Source: Actinomadura_C sp036008685
Lineage (GTDB): Bacteria; Actinomycetota; Actinomycetes; Streptosporangiales; Streptosporangiaceae
Assembly (NCBI GenBank): GCA_036008685.1
Contig: DASYNF010000293.1
Coordinates: 9,802 to 73,801 of the forward strand
Reading direction: 5' to 3'
Length of the DNA: 64,000 nucleotides
The notes under the pieces were generated by a model. It saw only the letters and a list, made by a program, of their open reading frames with translations. It was not told where the DNA came from and made no database searches. The position numbers and the translations under genes were made by a program. Below, in pieces: positions 16,338 through 25,343 of the stretch (the first letter of the stretch is position 1; each line of letters begins with the position of its first letter).

Positions 16338-16519
16338 TTTTCCCCCCGGGATCATTTGCCCGAATCCCCGTGGGCGGCCGAGAACCGACGGTTCGAGCTT
16401 CGGCCGCACCATCGAGCGGGGACGTTAGTACACCTCACAAGGTCGTACAACGGATTGGGCAATGTATGAACAGGTGTTTAAAGATCCACCTGCCAACGGG
16501 GGGTCCGGTGTTTCCCGCC

Positions 16520-17623
16520 CTACTCGGAGCCGAGCTCGATCGCCTCGTCGACTTCCTTTTTCCGGGTGGCGAATTCGCGCTCGGCCTTCTCCTCGTCGTA
16601 GCGCTCGGCGAACTCCTCGTCCTGTCGCATGAGCGCGGTCAGGTCGGCCTTGGCGTTGTCGAGGACGCCCATGTCCGCGTAGGCGGCCTGGACCTTGTCA
16701 CCCCACAGCCCGATGTCCCGTACGCACGGGACGATGCGGCTGAACAGCAGCGAGGTGTAGAGGGTGTACATCTCGGAGTTGTCCACGAACTCCATGCACT
16801 TGTCGACCGGCATGTCCAGGGTTTCGAAGATCTCCTTGCCCTTGAACCTGTCGCGCATGAGGTAGCAGCCCTCGACCACGAACTCCTCGCGCTCCGCGCG
16901 CTCCTTCTCGGTCAGCTCGGCGTAGTAGTCCTTGAGTGCCAGCCGGCCGAAGGCGACGTGGCGGGCCTCGTCCTGCATGACGTAGGCGAGCAACTGCTTG
17001 ACGAGGGGGTTGCCGGACATGTCGCGGTAGAGACCGAACGCCGCGAGGGCCAGGCCCTCGATCAGAACCTGCATGCCCAGGTAGGGCAGGTCCCACCGGC
17101 TGTCGCTCAGAGACTCCGAGAGGAGCTTGGCCAGGTCCTGGTTGAGCGGGTAGAACATCCCGATCTTCTCGTTCAGGAACTTGGCGTAGAGCTCGACGTG
17201 CCGGGCCTCGTCCATGGTCTGCGTCGCGGCGTAGAACTTGGAGTCGAGGTCGGGGACGGACTGCACGATGCGCGCGGAGACGTTCAGCGCGCCCTGCTCA
17301 CCGTGCAGGAACTGGCTGAACAGCCACGACCCCTGGTGCTGCCCGAACTCCTCGCGCTCCCGTTCCGACATCTTGTTCCAGATGTCGGAGCCGAACAGCG
17401 GGTTGAACTGCTCGGGAAGCTGGGCCACGTTGAGCGGGTCGACCTCGACGTCCCAGTCGATCCGCAACTGCGCGTCCCACTGCTTGTCCTTGCCCTTCTG
17501 GTAGAGCGACAGCAGCCGGTCCCGGCCGTTGTCGTACTCCCAGGTGAAACTCGCCGCACCAGCGGCGGGTACGTCCCAGGTACCGAGGCTGACGGGGCTT
17601 GTGTAGCGGTCGTGCATGGTCAC
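16520..17623 (-). CDS. Diiron ferritin-like / R2-like oxidase
   Basis: This 367-residue protein has a four-helix diiron centre with two full Glu/ExxH pairs. Glu in LHGEQGALNVS is followed by MDEARHVELY, and Glu in VLIEGLALAAFG is followed by QDEARHVAFG. This is the ligand spacing of ferritin-like oxygenases and ribonucleotide-reductase R2-like proteins. The natural substrate is not evident. No nrdE-like large subunit is adjacent, and the tyrosyl-radical context is unclear, so a role in nucleotide reduction is not claimed. GTG at 17623 lies eight bases after GGGAGG; ATG two codons on is possible. Confidence 0.82.
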   Translation of the reverse strand: MTMHDRYTSPVSLGTWDVPAAGAASFTWEYDNGRDRLLSLYQKGKDKQWDAQLRIDWDVEVDPLNVAQLPEQFNPLFGSDIWNKMSEREREEFGQHQGSWLFSQFLHGEQGALNVSARIVQSVPDLDSKFYAATQTMDEARHVELYAKFLNEKIGMFYPLNQDLAKLLSESLSDSRWDLPYLGMQVLIEGLALAAFGLYRDMSGNPLVKQLLAYVMQDEARHVAFGRLALKDYYAELTEKERAEREEFVVEGCYLMRDRFKGKEIFETLDMPVDKCMEFVDNSEMYTLYTSLLFSRIVPCVRDIGLWGDKVQAAYADMGVLDNAKADLTALMRQDEEFAERYDEEKAEREFATRKKEVDEAIELGSE

Positions 17624-17974
17624 TTGGCGAGCCTCCCTCGCGTCAGGTCGCAGTGGACGCCTGACATCACAGGCGACGCCCTGCTTTACATATGTTCGTA
17701 TCACGTAAAGCGATGGGGAGCCATAGTCCGACCATGTCCTTTCGAACCACGAAATGCCTAGTCGCTGCGGCTATACACATCAAAAGCCGCAAATGCCTAC
17801 TTATCTACCCTTATTTAGCCGTCTGGATACAGACCTGCTGAACAACGGCCGGGCGGCCGCCGGGCAGGGCACTACGGGCAGGGCGCCGTAGGGGAGCCGA
17901 GTGGCGGCGCCTCGGTCCAGGTCGCCGTGTGCCTCTTCGGAGCAGCGCTCCCGGGCGTGGACGGCGACGTGGGC
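17624..17974. other. Intergenic stretch with short repeats, no gene seen
   Basis: This 350-base spacer between two minus-strand genes has an AT-richer core (17690-17825). It holds an imperfect direct repeat AAATGCCTA (about 17751 and 17791) and a 7-base stem TGCGGCT/AGCCGCA at 17766-17791. The right half is GC-rich with CGGGCAGGGC repeats. The AT-rich part is the likely promoter region of the diiron oxidase gene. Confidence 0.5.
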
Positions 17975-18907
17975 TCACACGTGGCCGGGAGAGCTCCCCG
18001 CGTAGCTGTTCGGGGACATGGACATGACCCCCCTGAAAGGCATGGTCTCGGACGCCGGCCGGGGGCCGGGGGCGGGCGTGGCGGCCAGCCGGCCGCGGAA
18101 CCAGTCCGTGAGCGCGTGGTCCACGCTGACCGCCTCGGCCGTGGGCGGCTTCGGGTCCATGCCGGGTTCGGCGATCAGGGCGTGAGCCATCCGCAAGGTG
18201 ACCGCCTCGACATCGGTGAGCCCGCGCGCGGTCAGCAGATCGCGAAGGCCCGCGACGTCCGCGGCGGTGACGATCTCGTCGTCGGTGCCGCAGACCAGCA
18301 GCAACGCGGGGTCTCGCCGGGCGATCTCCTCGGCTCGGGCGCCGAAGTCGAGCCGGTCGGCGATGGCCCGGCTCCGGTCGGTCCACTCGTACGTACGGCC
18401 GGAGCGCCGCTCCAACGCCGCGATGACCCGGGCGGGGGCCACGACGGGCGAGATCAGTGCGGCGCCGAACAGGGGAATCTCCCTGGTGGCCAGCGAGAGC
18501 AGTGCCGCCGCGCCGCCGACCGAGAATCCGACCAGGCCGACCGGGCCTTCCTCGATCGACAACTCCCGCCGGAGCTCGCCGAGGACCGCGGGCAGCCGGT
18601 CGGCCGCGTGCTCCACCGCGGGACCGAAGAGGTCGAGGAAGACCTGGTCGCGGACCTCCGGCGGGCCCCCGCCGGGCGGCCGCAGGCCCAGGAACACGCG
18701 CCATGCCGGCACGCCGGTCATGGGGACCGCGGCCGCGAAGGCCGCTTCGGTGCAGGGTGGATCGAAGCCGTGCCAGGCCACGATCAGCCGGGGCGGGCCC
18801 GCGGCCGGCGCGGCATCGATCGCCGTTGGGGGCAGCGCGACGTAGGGGACGTCCGCCGCCGTACCTGTGAAGGGTCTGGTGAGCTGTTCACCGCTCATCT
18901 CGGTCAT
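17975..18907 (-). CDS. Alpha/beta hydrolase (dienelactone hydrolase/esterase-like)
   Basis: About 310 residues. The nucleophile elbow GFSVGG lies at about residue 140, the acid appears in LLVCGTDDEIV, and a late His in LRMAHAL completes a plausible triad. The oxyanion-side strand IVAWHGFDPP fits the fold. The substrate is unknown. The ATG at 18907 has AGGAG three bases away; ATG at 18898 is the alternative. It lies 47 bases downstream of the LURP-one gene on the same strand, so the two are probably co-transcribed. Confidence 0.78.
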   Translation of the reverse strand: MTEMSGEQLTRPFTGTAADVPYVALPPTAIDAAPAAGPPRLIVAWHGFDPPCTEAAFAAAVPMTGVPAWRVFLGLRPPGGGPPEVRDQVFLDLFGPAVEHAADRLPAVLGELRRELSIEEGPVGLVGFSVGGAAALLSLATREIPLFGAALISPVVAPARVIAALERRSGRTYEWTDRSRAIADRLDFGARAEEIARRDPALLLVCGTDDEIVTAADVAGLRDLLTARGLTDVEAVTLRMAHALIAEPGMDPKPPTAEAVSVDHALTDWFRGRLAATPAPGPRPASETMPFRGVMSMSPNSYAGSSPGHV

Positions 18908-18954
18908 CAGCTCCTGGATGTACGCGGGCGCGGGCGCCCGCTGGGAGGTCCGCC

Positions 18955-19533
18955 TCAGCGGGCCTGCAACGCGTCGAGTCCTATGGCCTGGGCGATCACG
19001 AGCCGGCGGTCGAGCCGGCCGTCCTGGATCTCGACCAGATAGCGGTCCCGCAGGCCCCACTTCTTGTCGACCGAGAACACGGTCTGCTCGCCGACCTTGA
19101 AGTCGAAGTGGTAGGGCAGCCAGGACAGAGAGTCCACGAAGCGGCGGAGGATCGAGACCACCGGGCTGCGCTCCTGGCCGGTCGTGACGCCGAGGCCGGG
19201 CTGCTCGAGGTGCCATGTCGAGCGCAGCAGGGACTGCTTGAAGTCCTTGCGGAAGTTGCCGATGGGCGCGCCGTTGTGGTCGGTGACGTCATAGGTGGCG
19301 CCCAGATCCAGCGCCTGGCGTGCCTTGAAGCCGAGGAAGGGGTACTGCTTGCTGTCATCGGTGAAGATGGTCACCTGCTCCTTGAACGCCAGCCGCTTCT
19401 GCTGTGCGAAGGCGACCATCTCGCCCTCGGAGCCGTCCGGAGCGACGGTGTGCACCTCGTACTGGTTCACCGCCAGGCGGACCCGCTGCCTGACCAGAAG
19501 GCTCTGCTGGGCCTGGAGCTTGTTGAAGTCCAC
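18955..19533 (-). CDS. LURP-one-related / Tubby-C-like scramblase-type protein
   Basis: This 192-residue protein matches the LOR (LURP-one-related) fold: paired beta strands with RLAFKEQVTIFTDDSKQYPFLGFKARQ, DVTDHNGAPIGNFRKDF and YLVEIQDGRLDRRLVIAQAIGLDAL. The family shares a 12-stranded barrel and buried helix with Tubby and phospholipid scramblases; bacterial roles are unproven. The LDRRLVIAQAIGLDAL segment is the hydrophobic central helix. It is flanked by the TetR gene upstream and the hydrolase downstream, both on the same strand. Confidence 0.8.
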   Translation of the reverse strand: MDFNKLQAQQSLLVRQRVRLAVNQYEVHTVAPDGSEGEMVAFAQQKRLAFKEQVTIFTDDSKQYPFLGFKARQALDLGATYDVTDHNGAPIGNFRKDFKQSLLRSTWHLEQPGLGVTTGQERSPVVSILRRFVDSLSWLPYHFDFKVGEQTVFSVDKKWGLRDRYLVEIQDGRLDRRLVIAQAIGLDALQAR

Positions 19534-19616
19534 GGAAGGTCACCTGTCCTTTGCCGTCATGAACTTAGGGAGTCTGCCATAAGACCGCAGGACGGCGCGG
19601 GTTCGTTCCCATGGGG

Positions 19617-20240
19617 TCACGAAATGTCTATATGTGTAGCGAGATAGCCGCTGATCAGCCGGTCTGCCTCGGCCACGACCTCCGGATCACCATTCGGGTC
19701 CGTACGGAACGCGAGCTTGAGCACCGCGTCTCCGGCCTCCACCGCGATGGCGAAGGCCCGGGCGAGCTCCGGGGTGTCGGTGACACCGAAGACCTCGACG
19801 ACCATGGTCCGCAGCCGGTCGGCGACCACGGAGTTGTTGTCGGCGGAGGCGTCCAGCAGGTTGACGTCGGCCACGTCGCCGAAGCCCATCACCCGGAAGC
19901 CGGGCACGGTGCGGTGCATGTCCACGAAGGTGTCGATGACGGCTCCGACCGAGTCGGTCCAGTGCGGAAATCCGCCTTGCTCGATCAGGCGTGAGACCCG
20001 TTCACCGAACCCTTCGAGGTTGCGCAGAGCGAGTGCCTGGGCGACCGCCCGCTTGTCGGGAAAGAACTGGTAAAGGGAGCCGATCGCCACTCCGGCGCGC
20101 TGGGCGATGCGTGTGGTCGACAGGCCTTCGTAGCCGTCCTGGTCGAGGATGTCGGCACAGGCGTCCAGCATGCGCTGGACGCGTTCGGCACTGCGACGCT
20201 GTGCCGGGCGACGGCGGAGCGGGGTCCTGGCCTCGGTCAC
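19617..20240 (-). CDS. TetR family transcriptional regulator
   Basis: The 207-residue protein has an N-terminal helix-turn-helix (ACADILDQDGYEGLSTTRIAQRAGVAIGSLYQFFPDKRAVAQAL) and a C-terminal ligand domain of ordinary length. Repressors of this family bind palindromic operators as dimers. It is the first gene of a minus-strand set that continues with the LURP-one protein and the hydrolase, which are its likely targets. Confidence 0.9.
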   Translation of the reverse strand: MTEARTPLRRRPAQRRSAERVQRMLDACADILDQDGYEGLSTTRIAQRAGVAIGSLYQFFPDKRAVAQALALRNLEGFGERVSRLIEQGGFPHWTDSVGAVIDTFVDMHRTVPGFRVMGFGDVADVNLLDASADNNSVVADRLRTMVVEVFGVTDTPELARAFAIAVEAGDAVLKLAFRTDPNGDPEVVAEADRLISGYLATHIDIS

Positions 20241-20504
20241 CCTTACATCATCCCCTTCCCCCCACGCGCACGAGGGCGATCAGGGCGGGCTCGCCGGCCT
20301 CCGGCGTCGTTGCTCTGCGGATTCGCCGGCCTGTGGCGCTTCAACCGCCCGGAGACGCCTTTGTCTGGATATGTGGACCCTCGGGTTAGGACGACTCTAA
20401 GGGCGTTCGTGGCTTTCCACCCCATGGCCCGGCCTGAATTTCCACCGGGTTTCCCACCGGCCGCCCGGCCTCACCGGCTCGGGCGGCTCGAAGCCCCGGT
20501 GAGG

Positions 20505-20560
20505 GCGGGGCGGTCAGGGCGGGGCGGTCAGGGCCGGGCGGTCAGGGCCGGGCGGTCAGG
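20505..20560. repeat. Four 14-base tandem repeats overlapping the 3' end of capA
   Basis: The unit GCGGGGCGGTCAGG occurs at 20505-20518 and 20519-20532. A one-base variant, GCCGGGCGGTCAGG, occurs at 20533-20546 and 20547-20560. The last one to two copies encode the C-terminal LTARP and stop of capA, so repeat slippage could move the stop codon. The rest of the 300-base gap between TetR and capA shows nothing else. Confidence 0.8.
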
Positions 20561-21624
20561 CCGGTGCAGCCGCGCAGGCCGTTCCAGCGTCTGGTCTCCG
20601 TGACGGCGGCCGCTCCGCTGAGCGGCAGGGGGAGACCGGCGGAGATCCGGGCCGGTTTCCACGCCGCCTTGGTGACCTTGCCGCCCTGCAGCTTCAGCAG
20701 GAGCACACCACTGTTGGCCGTCCGGTCGTGCGCCGAGGCGAACAGGAAGTTCCCGAGGCCGTAGTGGACGTAGCTCCCGCCGAGATATCCACCGCCGAGC
20801 GGGATGTGGGCGTGGCCGCCGACGACGACGTCGGCCCCCGCGGCCACGAGCTGCCGGGCGAGCTCCTGCTGACGCGGCAGCGGGCACTCCTTCAGCTCCT
20901 CGCCCCAGTGCAGGTGCACGATCACCACGTCGGAGCCACGCCGTGCCTCACGCACCGCCTCGACCATGCGGGAGACGTTCTTGGCCGACGCGAGCCCGCC
21001 CTTGGTGTCCGTGGCCGTCCACGCCTGCATGAGGTGGTCGTCGAGCACCTGCGTGGCACCGATGATGGCGAGCCGGTTGCCCTTCACCGTCACGCGGTAG
21101 GGCTTGTAGGCCTCATCGGCGTTGCGCCCGATCCCCACGGTGGGAAAGCGGGTGCGCCTGATGGCCGCCAGTGAATCCCTGAGGCCGGGCTCCATGTAGT
21201 CCATGCCGTGGTTGTTGGCCATCGAGGTGACATCGACCCCGGCGGACCTCAGTGCCGTGAACGCGCTCTGCGGCGCACGGAAGGTGAACTGTTTGCCCGG
21301 GGCCGGTGTGCCGCCCGTGGTGACCGCGGTCTCGAGGTTGACCATGGCGAGGTCGGCTCGGCGCAGCGTGCCGGCGATGGGCCCGAACGTGGTCGCGGGG
21401 TTGGCCAGCCGCTGCCGGAGAGAGCCTTCGAAGTGAACGTCGCCGCCGAAGGCCACGATGATGGGCCGCTTGACGGCCGACCGCTTGAGGGGCGGCGCCG
21501 AAGCCGGTGCGGAGGACGGCGCCGTGCCGCCCTTCCCCACCGAAACGTCGCCGGTGCCACCGCACGACGCCGTCATCAGTGCCGCACCGGCCAGCGCCGA
21601 CGCCAACACCTTCTTCGAGAACAC
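20542..21624 (-). CDS. CapA family lipoprotein (poly-gamma-glutamate capsule synthesis-like)
   Basis: The 360-residue protein has a lipoprotein signal peptide with lipobox MTASC (Cys21). Its CapA/metallophosphatase-like domain includes FGGDVHFEG, ANPATTFGPIAGTLRRADLAMVNLET, VDVTSMANNHGMDY and VVGGHAHIPLGGGYLG. In this family the Asp/His/Asn set (GD, NNH, GHxH) coordinates metal. CapA supports poly-gamma-glutamate capsule formation in Bacillus, but no capBC are present here, so the role is open; many actinobacterial CapA lipoproteins stand alone. A relic of a second copy lies at 23041-23202. Confidence 0.9.
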   Translation of the reverse strand: MFSKKVLASALAGAALMTASCGGTGDVSVGKGGTAPSSAPASAPPLKRSAVKRPIIVAFGGDVHFEGSLRQRLANPATTFGPIAGTLRRADLAMVNLETAVTTGGTPAPGKQFTFRAPQSAFTALRSAGVDVTSMANNHGMDYMEPGLRDSLAAIRRTRFPTVGIGRNADEAYKPYRVTVKGNRLAIIGATQVLDDHLMQAWTATDTKGGLASAKNVSRMVEAVREARRGSDVVIVHLHWGEELKECPLPRQQELARQLVAAGADVVVGGHAHIPLGGGYLGGSYVHYGLGNFLFASAHDRTANSGVLLLKLQGGKVTKAAWKPARISAGLPLPLSGAAAVTETRRWNGLRGCTGLTARP

Positions 21625-21723
21625 CCTGCCTCCCGGAGGTTTGAGTCGCCCCAGGATGTCACGCTCGTATCGTTCTGGGAGGCGGGACCACGGCCAGGCC
21701 TCCCGCCGGCGCCCCGGCCCGGG

Positions 21724-22893
21724 TCAGTGGAACAGCGCGCCCAGCGTCCCCAGGGTGTGGTCGAGTTCGGCCTCGGTGTTGTAGTAGTGCACGGAGGCCC
21801 GGACCCGCCGGACCGGCCGGTGCCCGGAGTCATAGCGGTAGGTCTGGTCGGCCACCCGGACGTTGATGCGCCGCTCGGCCAGCAGTCCCGCGATCTCGGC
21901 GGCTCCGAGCCGGGCGTGGGTGAACGTCACGATGCCGCTCTTGCGGAGGCCGCGATCGTGAACCGTGACACCCGGCAGATCCGCGAGCCCCGCGCGCAAC
22001 GCGCTCCCGAGCGCCATCACACGCTCCTCGATGGCCTGGAGTCCGACGTCCATCGCGTAGGCCGCGGCCTGCGCCTGCCCGAGCTGCCCCGCGACGAAAC
22101 GCTCCCAGGTCTCGAACCGGCGGGCGTCGGCACGGAGCCGGTAGGAGTCCGAACCGGTCCAGTCCGCGGAGCGCAGGTCGACGAAGGGAGGCTCGAGCCG
22201 CTCGAGCACCTCCCGCCGGACATAGAGAAAGCCGGTGCCCCGGGGCCCGCGCAGGAACTTGCGTCCGGTGGCCGAGAGGAGATCACAGCCGATCTCCCGG
22301 ACGTCCACGGTGAGCTGCCCGATGGACTGGCACGCGTCGAGAAGGTAGAGCGCGCCCGCCGCGCGTGCCAGCTTGCCGACCTCGGCGGCGGGATTGACGA
22401 GCCCGTCGTGGGTCGGCACGTGATTGATCGTGACCACCCGTACCCCTCCCTGGTCGAGCATCCGGGCCAGGGCGTCGAGTGAGATCTGACCATGCTCGTC
22501 GTCGGGGACCACCTCGACGCGCGCGCCGTGCCGGGCCGCCACCTGGGCATAGGCCATCGCGTTGCTGGCGTATTCGCTGGTGGTCGTGAGGATCCGGTCC
22601 CCGGCGCGGAACGGGATCGCGTAGAAGGCCATGTCCCAGGCGCGGGTGGCGTTCTCGACGTAGGCGATCTCATCCGGGTGCGCGCCGATCAGGCGGGCGA
22701 GCACTTCATAGGACGCGGTCAGCCGGTCCGCCGCGGCGTCGGCGGCCTCGTATCCACCGATGTCCATCTCCAGGCGGAGATGTCCGGTCACGACCTCGTG
22801 CACGGACGCCGGTTGCAGAGCCGCACCGGCGTTGTTGAGATGCACGACCTCCGCACAGCCCGGCGTCTCGGCTCTGATCCTCCCGATGTCCAC
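21724..22893 (-). CDS. Class V PLP-dependent aminotransferase
   Basis: The 389-residue fold-type I enzyme starts VVHLNNAGAALQP. Its cofactor-binding segments include NHVPTHDGL and LYLLDACQSIGQL, and the PLP lysine lies in SATGRKFLRGPRGTGF. This belongs to the class V group with cysteine desulfurases, isopenicillin N epimerases and EgtE-like lyases. The absence of the SufS/IscS cysteine loop signature and of sulphur-assembly neighbours argues against a housekeeping desulfurase. The substrate is unknown. Confidence 0.85.
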   Translation of the reverse strand: MDIGRIRAETPGCAEVVHLNNAGAALQPASVHEVVTGHLRLEMDIGGYEAADAAADRLTASYEVLARLIGAHPDEIAYVENATRAWDMAFYAIPFRAGDRILTTTSEYASNAMAYAQVAARHGARVEVVPDDEHGQISLDALARMLDQGGVRVVTINHVPTHDGLVNPAAEVGKLARAAGALYLLDACQSIGQLTVDVREIGCDLLSATGRKFLRGPRGTGFLYVRREVLERLEPPFVDLRSADWTGSDSYRLRADARRFETWERFVAGQLGQAQAAAYAMDVGLQAIEERVMALGSALRAGLADLPGVTVHDRGLRKSGIVTFTHARLGAAEIAGLLAERRINVRVADQTYRYDSGHRPVRRVRASVHYYNTEAELDHTLGTLGALFH

Positions 22894-23040
22894 AGTGCGA
22901 CCCCTTCGGAGTGACGCTGCTCACAACCTTCATGATCGCACGGCGAGAACTCCGGCCTCGTCGATCGCATCCAAATATCCAGACATCAGCGGGTTTGAGG
23001 AGATCAGGGTGGGCAAAGGGCGTCATTCCCGGCGGCGACG

Positions 23041-23202
23041 GCTCGGAAGCAGTTCGTGTTCCGGGCTCCTCCGTCCGCCTTCCAGGCCGTACGGGCCGCG
23101 GGGGTCGATGTGGTGAGCATGGCCGACAACCACGGCATGGACTACGGCGAGACCGGGCTGCGTCACTGCGCCGACGTGACGGCCCGCCCCGCCGCCTCCT
23201 GA
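23041..23202 (+). pseudogene. Relic of a second capA gene
   Basis: Reading 53 codons in frame to TGA gives KQFVFRAPPSAFQAVRAAG, then VDVVSMADNHGMDYGETGLR. The intact CapA at 20542-21624 has KQFTFRAPQSAFTALRSAG, then VDVTSMANNHGMDYMEPGLR. The rest of the gene is missing on both sides, there is no usable start, and the fragment ends in unrelated residues. It lies on the opposite strand from the intact gene. A decayed duplicate or a remnant of a lost allele explains it. Confidence 0.8.
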
Positions 23203-23252
23203 ACCCCGGCCCGGGCCCGGTCGACCACGGCCCCGGAGGTCTGGAAAACGGA

Positions 23253-23288
23253 AGAGGGCGGCCGGACCGCGTGGTCCGGCCGCCCTCT
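23253..23288 (-). terminator. Strong hairpin terminator after katA
   Basis: A 16-base perfect stem (AGAGGGCGGCCGGACC with its complement) closes on a GCGT tetraloop, 47 bases beyond the catalase stop codon. There is no long T-run. This form is common for actinomycete terminators. Confidence 0.8.
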
Positions 23289-23334
23289 CGGGAGGCGGTG
23301 TCAGCCGGTCACGCCGTCACGTGGCCGTCCAACG

Positions 23335-24810
23335 TCACTTGCCCGGAACGTCTCCGCCGGGGCCGTTGTCCCCGAGGGCCTTGGCGACGCGGTCACCGAG
23401 GTCCTTGTGGATGTTCGTCCAGTATTCGACCACGCGGGTCCTCATCTCCGTGGTGACCTCGGAGGCCGAGGCGTGCCCGGCGATGTTGCCGACCATGTTG
23501 TCGCGGTCGGCGTCGCTCAGCACCTTCTCCCAGAACGCGCGGGGCTGACCGTAGTCGTCGTCCTCGGCGTGCGGGGCGTAGGCGCTGCGGATGATGTCGC
23601 CGGCCACGTGGTAGCTGTCGCCCTTCCACAGCTCCGGGTCCGCGGCCGGGCCCCCGACGGTGTTCGGCGCGTAGACCGGGTCGCCCGGGTTGTCGTAACG
23701 CATGGCGCCGTCACGGTTGTAGGAGTGCACGGGCGACTGCGGCCGGTTGACCGGGAGCTGGTTGTAGTTCGCCCCGATCCGGTACCGGTGGGTGTCCGGG
23801 TAGGAGAACAGCCGGCCCTGCAGCATCTTGTCCGGCGAGGCGCCGATGCCGGGGACCAGGTTGGCCGGGTCGAACGCGGCCTGCTCGATCTCGGCGAAGT
23901 AGTTCTGTACGTTCCGGTTCAGGGTGAACTTGCCGATGGTGATCAGCGGGTAGTCACCGTGCGGCCAGACCTTGGTCAGGTCGAACGGGTTGAACCGGTA
24001 GTCCGCCGCCTCTTCGAACGGCATGACCTGGACCTGCACGGTCCAGGTCGGGAACTCGCCGTTGTTGATGGTCGTGAACAGGTCGCGGATGTGGTGGTCC
24101 GGGTCCTCGGAGGCCAGCGCGGCGGCCTCGGCGTTGGTGAAGTTCTTGATGCCCTGGTCGGTCTTGAAGTGGTACTTGACCCAGAACTTCTCCCCGGCCG
24201 CGTTGTACCACAGGAAGGTGTGCGACCCGAAGCCGTCCATGTGCCGCCAGCTGTACGGGGTGCCCCGGTCGGTCATCAGGAAGCTGACCTGGTGGGCGGA
24301 CTCGGGCGACTGCGTCCAGAAGTCCCACTGCATGTTGTTGTCGCGCAGGTGGTTGTCGGCGCGGCGCTTCTGCGAGTGGATGAAGTCCTGGAACTTCTGC
24401 GAGTCCCGGACGAAGAAGATCGGCGTGTTGTTGCCGACGATGTCGTAGTTGCCCTGCTCCGTGTAGAACTTCAGCGCGAAGCCACGCGGGTCACGGGCGG
24501 TGTCGGCGCTGCCGAGCTCACCGGCGACGGTGGAGAAGCGCAGGAGCAGGTCGGTCCGCTGGCCCTTCTGGAACAGGCCCGCCTTGGTGAACTGGCTGAC
24601 GTCCTCGGTGATCTCCAGGACACCGTAGGCGCCGCCGCCCTTGGCGTGCACCACGCGCTCCGGCACACGCTCGCGGTTGAAGTGCGCCATCTTCTGGATG
24701 AGGTAGTGATCCTGCAGCAGCAGCGGGCCGTTGGGTCCGATGGACTGCGAGAACTCATCGCTCGGCGCGGGGATGCCCGCGTCGGTCGTGGTTACGGGGC
24801 GGTCGGTCAT
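23335..24810 (-). CDS. katA: Monofunctional heme catalase, small-subunit clade
   Basis: The 491-residue enzyme decomposes hydrogen peroxide in the cytoplasm. Visible marks are the distal His in RVVHAKGGGAYG, the Asn in YDIVGNNTPIFF, and the proximal heme Tyr in RLFSYPDTHRYR. Its length fits the small-subunit (clade 3) catalases. The start codon overlaps the furA stop by four bases (ATGA), so translation is coupled and expression should follow FurA control. Confidence 0.97.
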   Translation of the reverse strand: MTDRPVTTTDAGIPAPSDEFSQSIGPNGPLLLQDHYLIQKMAHFNRERVPERVVHAKGGGAYGVLEITEDVSQFTKAGLFQKGQRTDLLLRFSTVAGELGSADTARDPRGFALKFYTEQGNYDIVGNNTPIFFVRDSQKFQDFIHSQKRRADNHLRDNNMQWDFWTQSPESAHQVSFLMTDRGTPYSWRHMDGFGSHTFLWYNAAGEKFWVKYHFKTDQGIKNFTNAEAAALASEDPDHHIRDLFTTINNGEFPTWTVQVQVMPFEEAADYRFNPFDLTKVWPHGDYPLITIGKFTLNRNVQNYFAEIEQAAFDPANLVPGIGASPDKMLQGRLFSYPDTHRYRIGANYNQLPVNRPQSPVHSYNRDGAMRYDNPGDPVYAPNTVGGPAADPELWKGDSYHVAGDIIRSAYAPHAEDDDYGQPRAFWEKVLSDADRDNMVGNIAGHASASEVTTEMRTRVVEYWTNIHKDLGDRVAKALGDNGPGGDVPGK

Positions 24811-25343
24811 GGTGTGCGGTTCTCCTTCGCCTCATTGGTCACCGCGGTTCCGGAACCGGAGGAAGACGCGGCCGTGGCCGGGCCTCCTGACGGCTCGGGT
24901 CCGCGGGTTGCCCTTTGGCAATCCGGGCAGATGCCCCAATAGGTGACGTCGGCCTGGTCGATCTGGTAGCCGGCATCGCTCACCGGCTCCAGGCAGGGCG
25001 CGGGGCCCACGGCACAGTCGACGTCAGTGATCTTTCCGCAGCGGCGACACACCAGGTGATGGTGATTGTCGCCGACACGCCCCTCATATCGGGCCGGGCT
25101 CCCGGCGGGCTCGATCCGTTGCAGGAGTCCCGCGGCGGTCAGCGCGCGCAAGGCCTCATAGACGGCCTGCGTGGAAACATGGCCGACCCGGTCTCGCACG
25201 CCGGTGGCGATGGCCTCGACCCCGAGGTGGTCTCCCGCCCGTACGGTCTCGAGGATCGCGACACGGGCAGCGGTGACCCGAAGACCCGCACCGCGCAGCT
25301 CTTCTGCCACGGGTGGCGTCGCTGGTTTGGGATTTCTGGTCAC
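24807..25343 (-). CDS. Fur-family peroxide regulator (FurA/CatR type)
   Basis: The 178-residue protein has a winged helix (LRVTAARVAILETVRAGDHLGVEAIATGV) and a metal domain with HHHLVCRRCGK and CPDC, giving two CxxC pairs for structural zinc and a His-rich regulatory site. Pairing with a catalase gene is the FurA/CatR arrangement, in which the repressor is inactivated by peroxide and derepresses catalase. The C-terminal tail beyond CPDC is an unusual low-complexity Ser/Gly/Thr extension. GTG at 25343 is a probable leaderless start. Confidence 0.93.
   Translation of the reverse strand: MTRNPKPATPPVAEELRGAGLRVTAARVAILETVRAGDHLGVEAIATGVRDRVGHVSTQAVYEALRALTAAGLLQRIEPAGSPARYEGRVGDNHHHLVCRRCGKITDVDCAVGPAPCLEPVSDAGYQIDQADVTYWGICPDCQRATRGPEPSGGPATAASSSGSGTAVTNEAKENRTP

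Noticed and set aside
16520..17623. Ribonucleotide reductase small subunit
   Set aside because: The diiron ligands fit the superfamily, but no large subunit is adjacent and R2-specific segments are not evident.
21724..22893. Calling this aminotransferase EgtE or a housekeeping cysteine desulfurase
   Set aside because: Class V fold and PLP lysine are clear, but the diagnostic Cys loop and pathway neighbours are missing.
23407..24942. 511-codon plus-strand frame opposite catalase
   Set aside because: The minus-strand frame is an unmistakable catalase. The plus frame is Val/Arg/Gly-rich with no motif, as expected for GC-rich antisense DNA.
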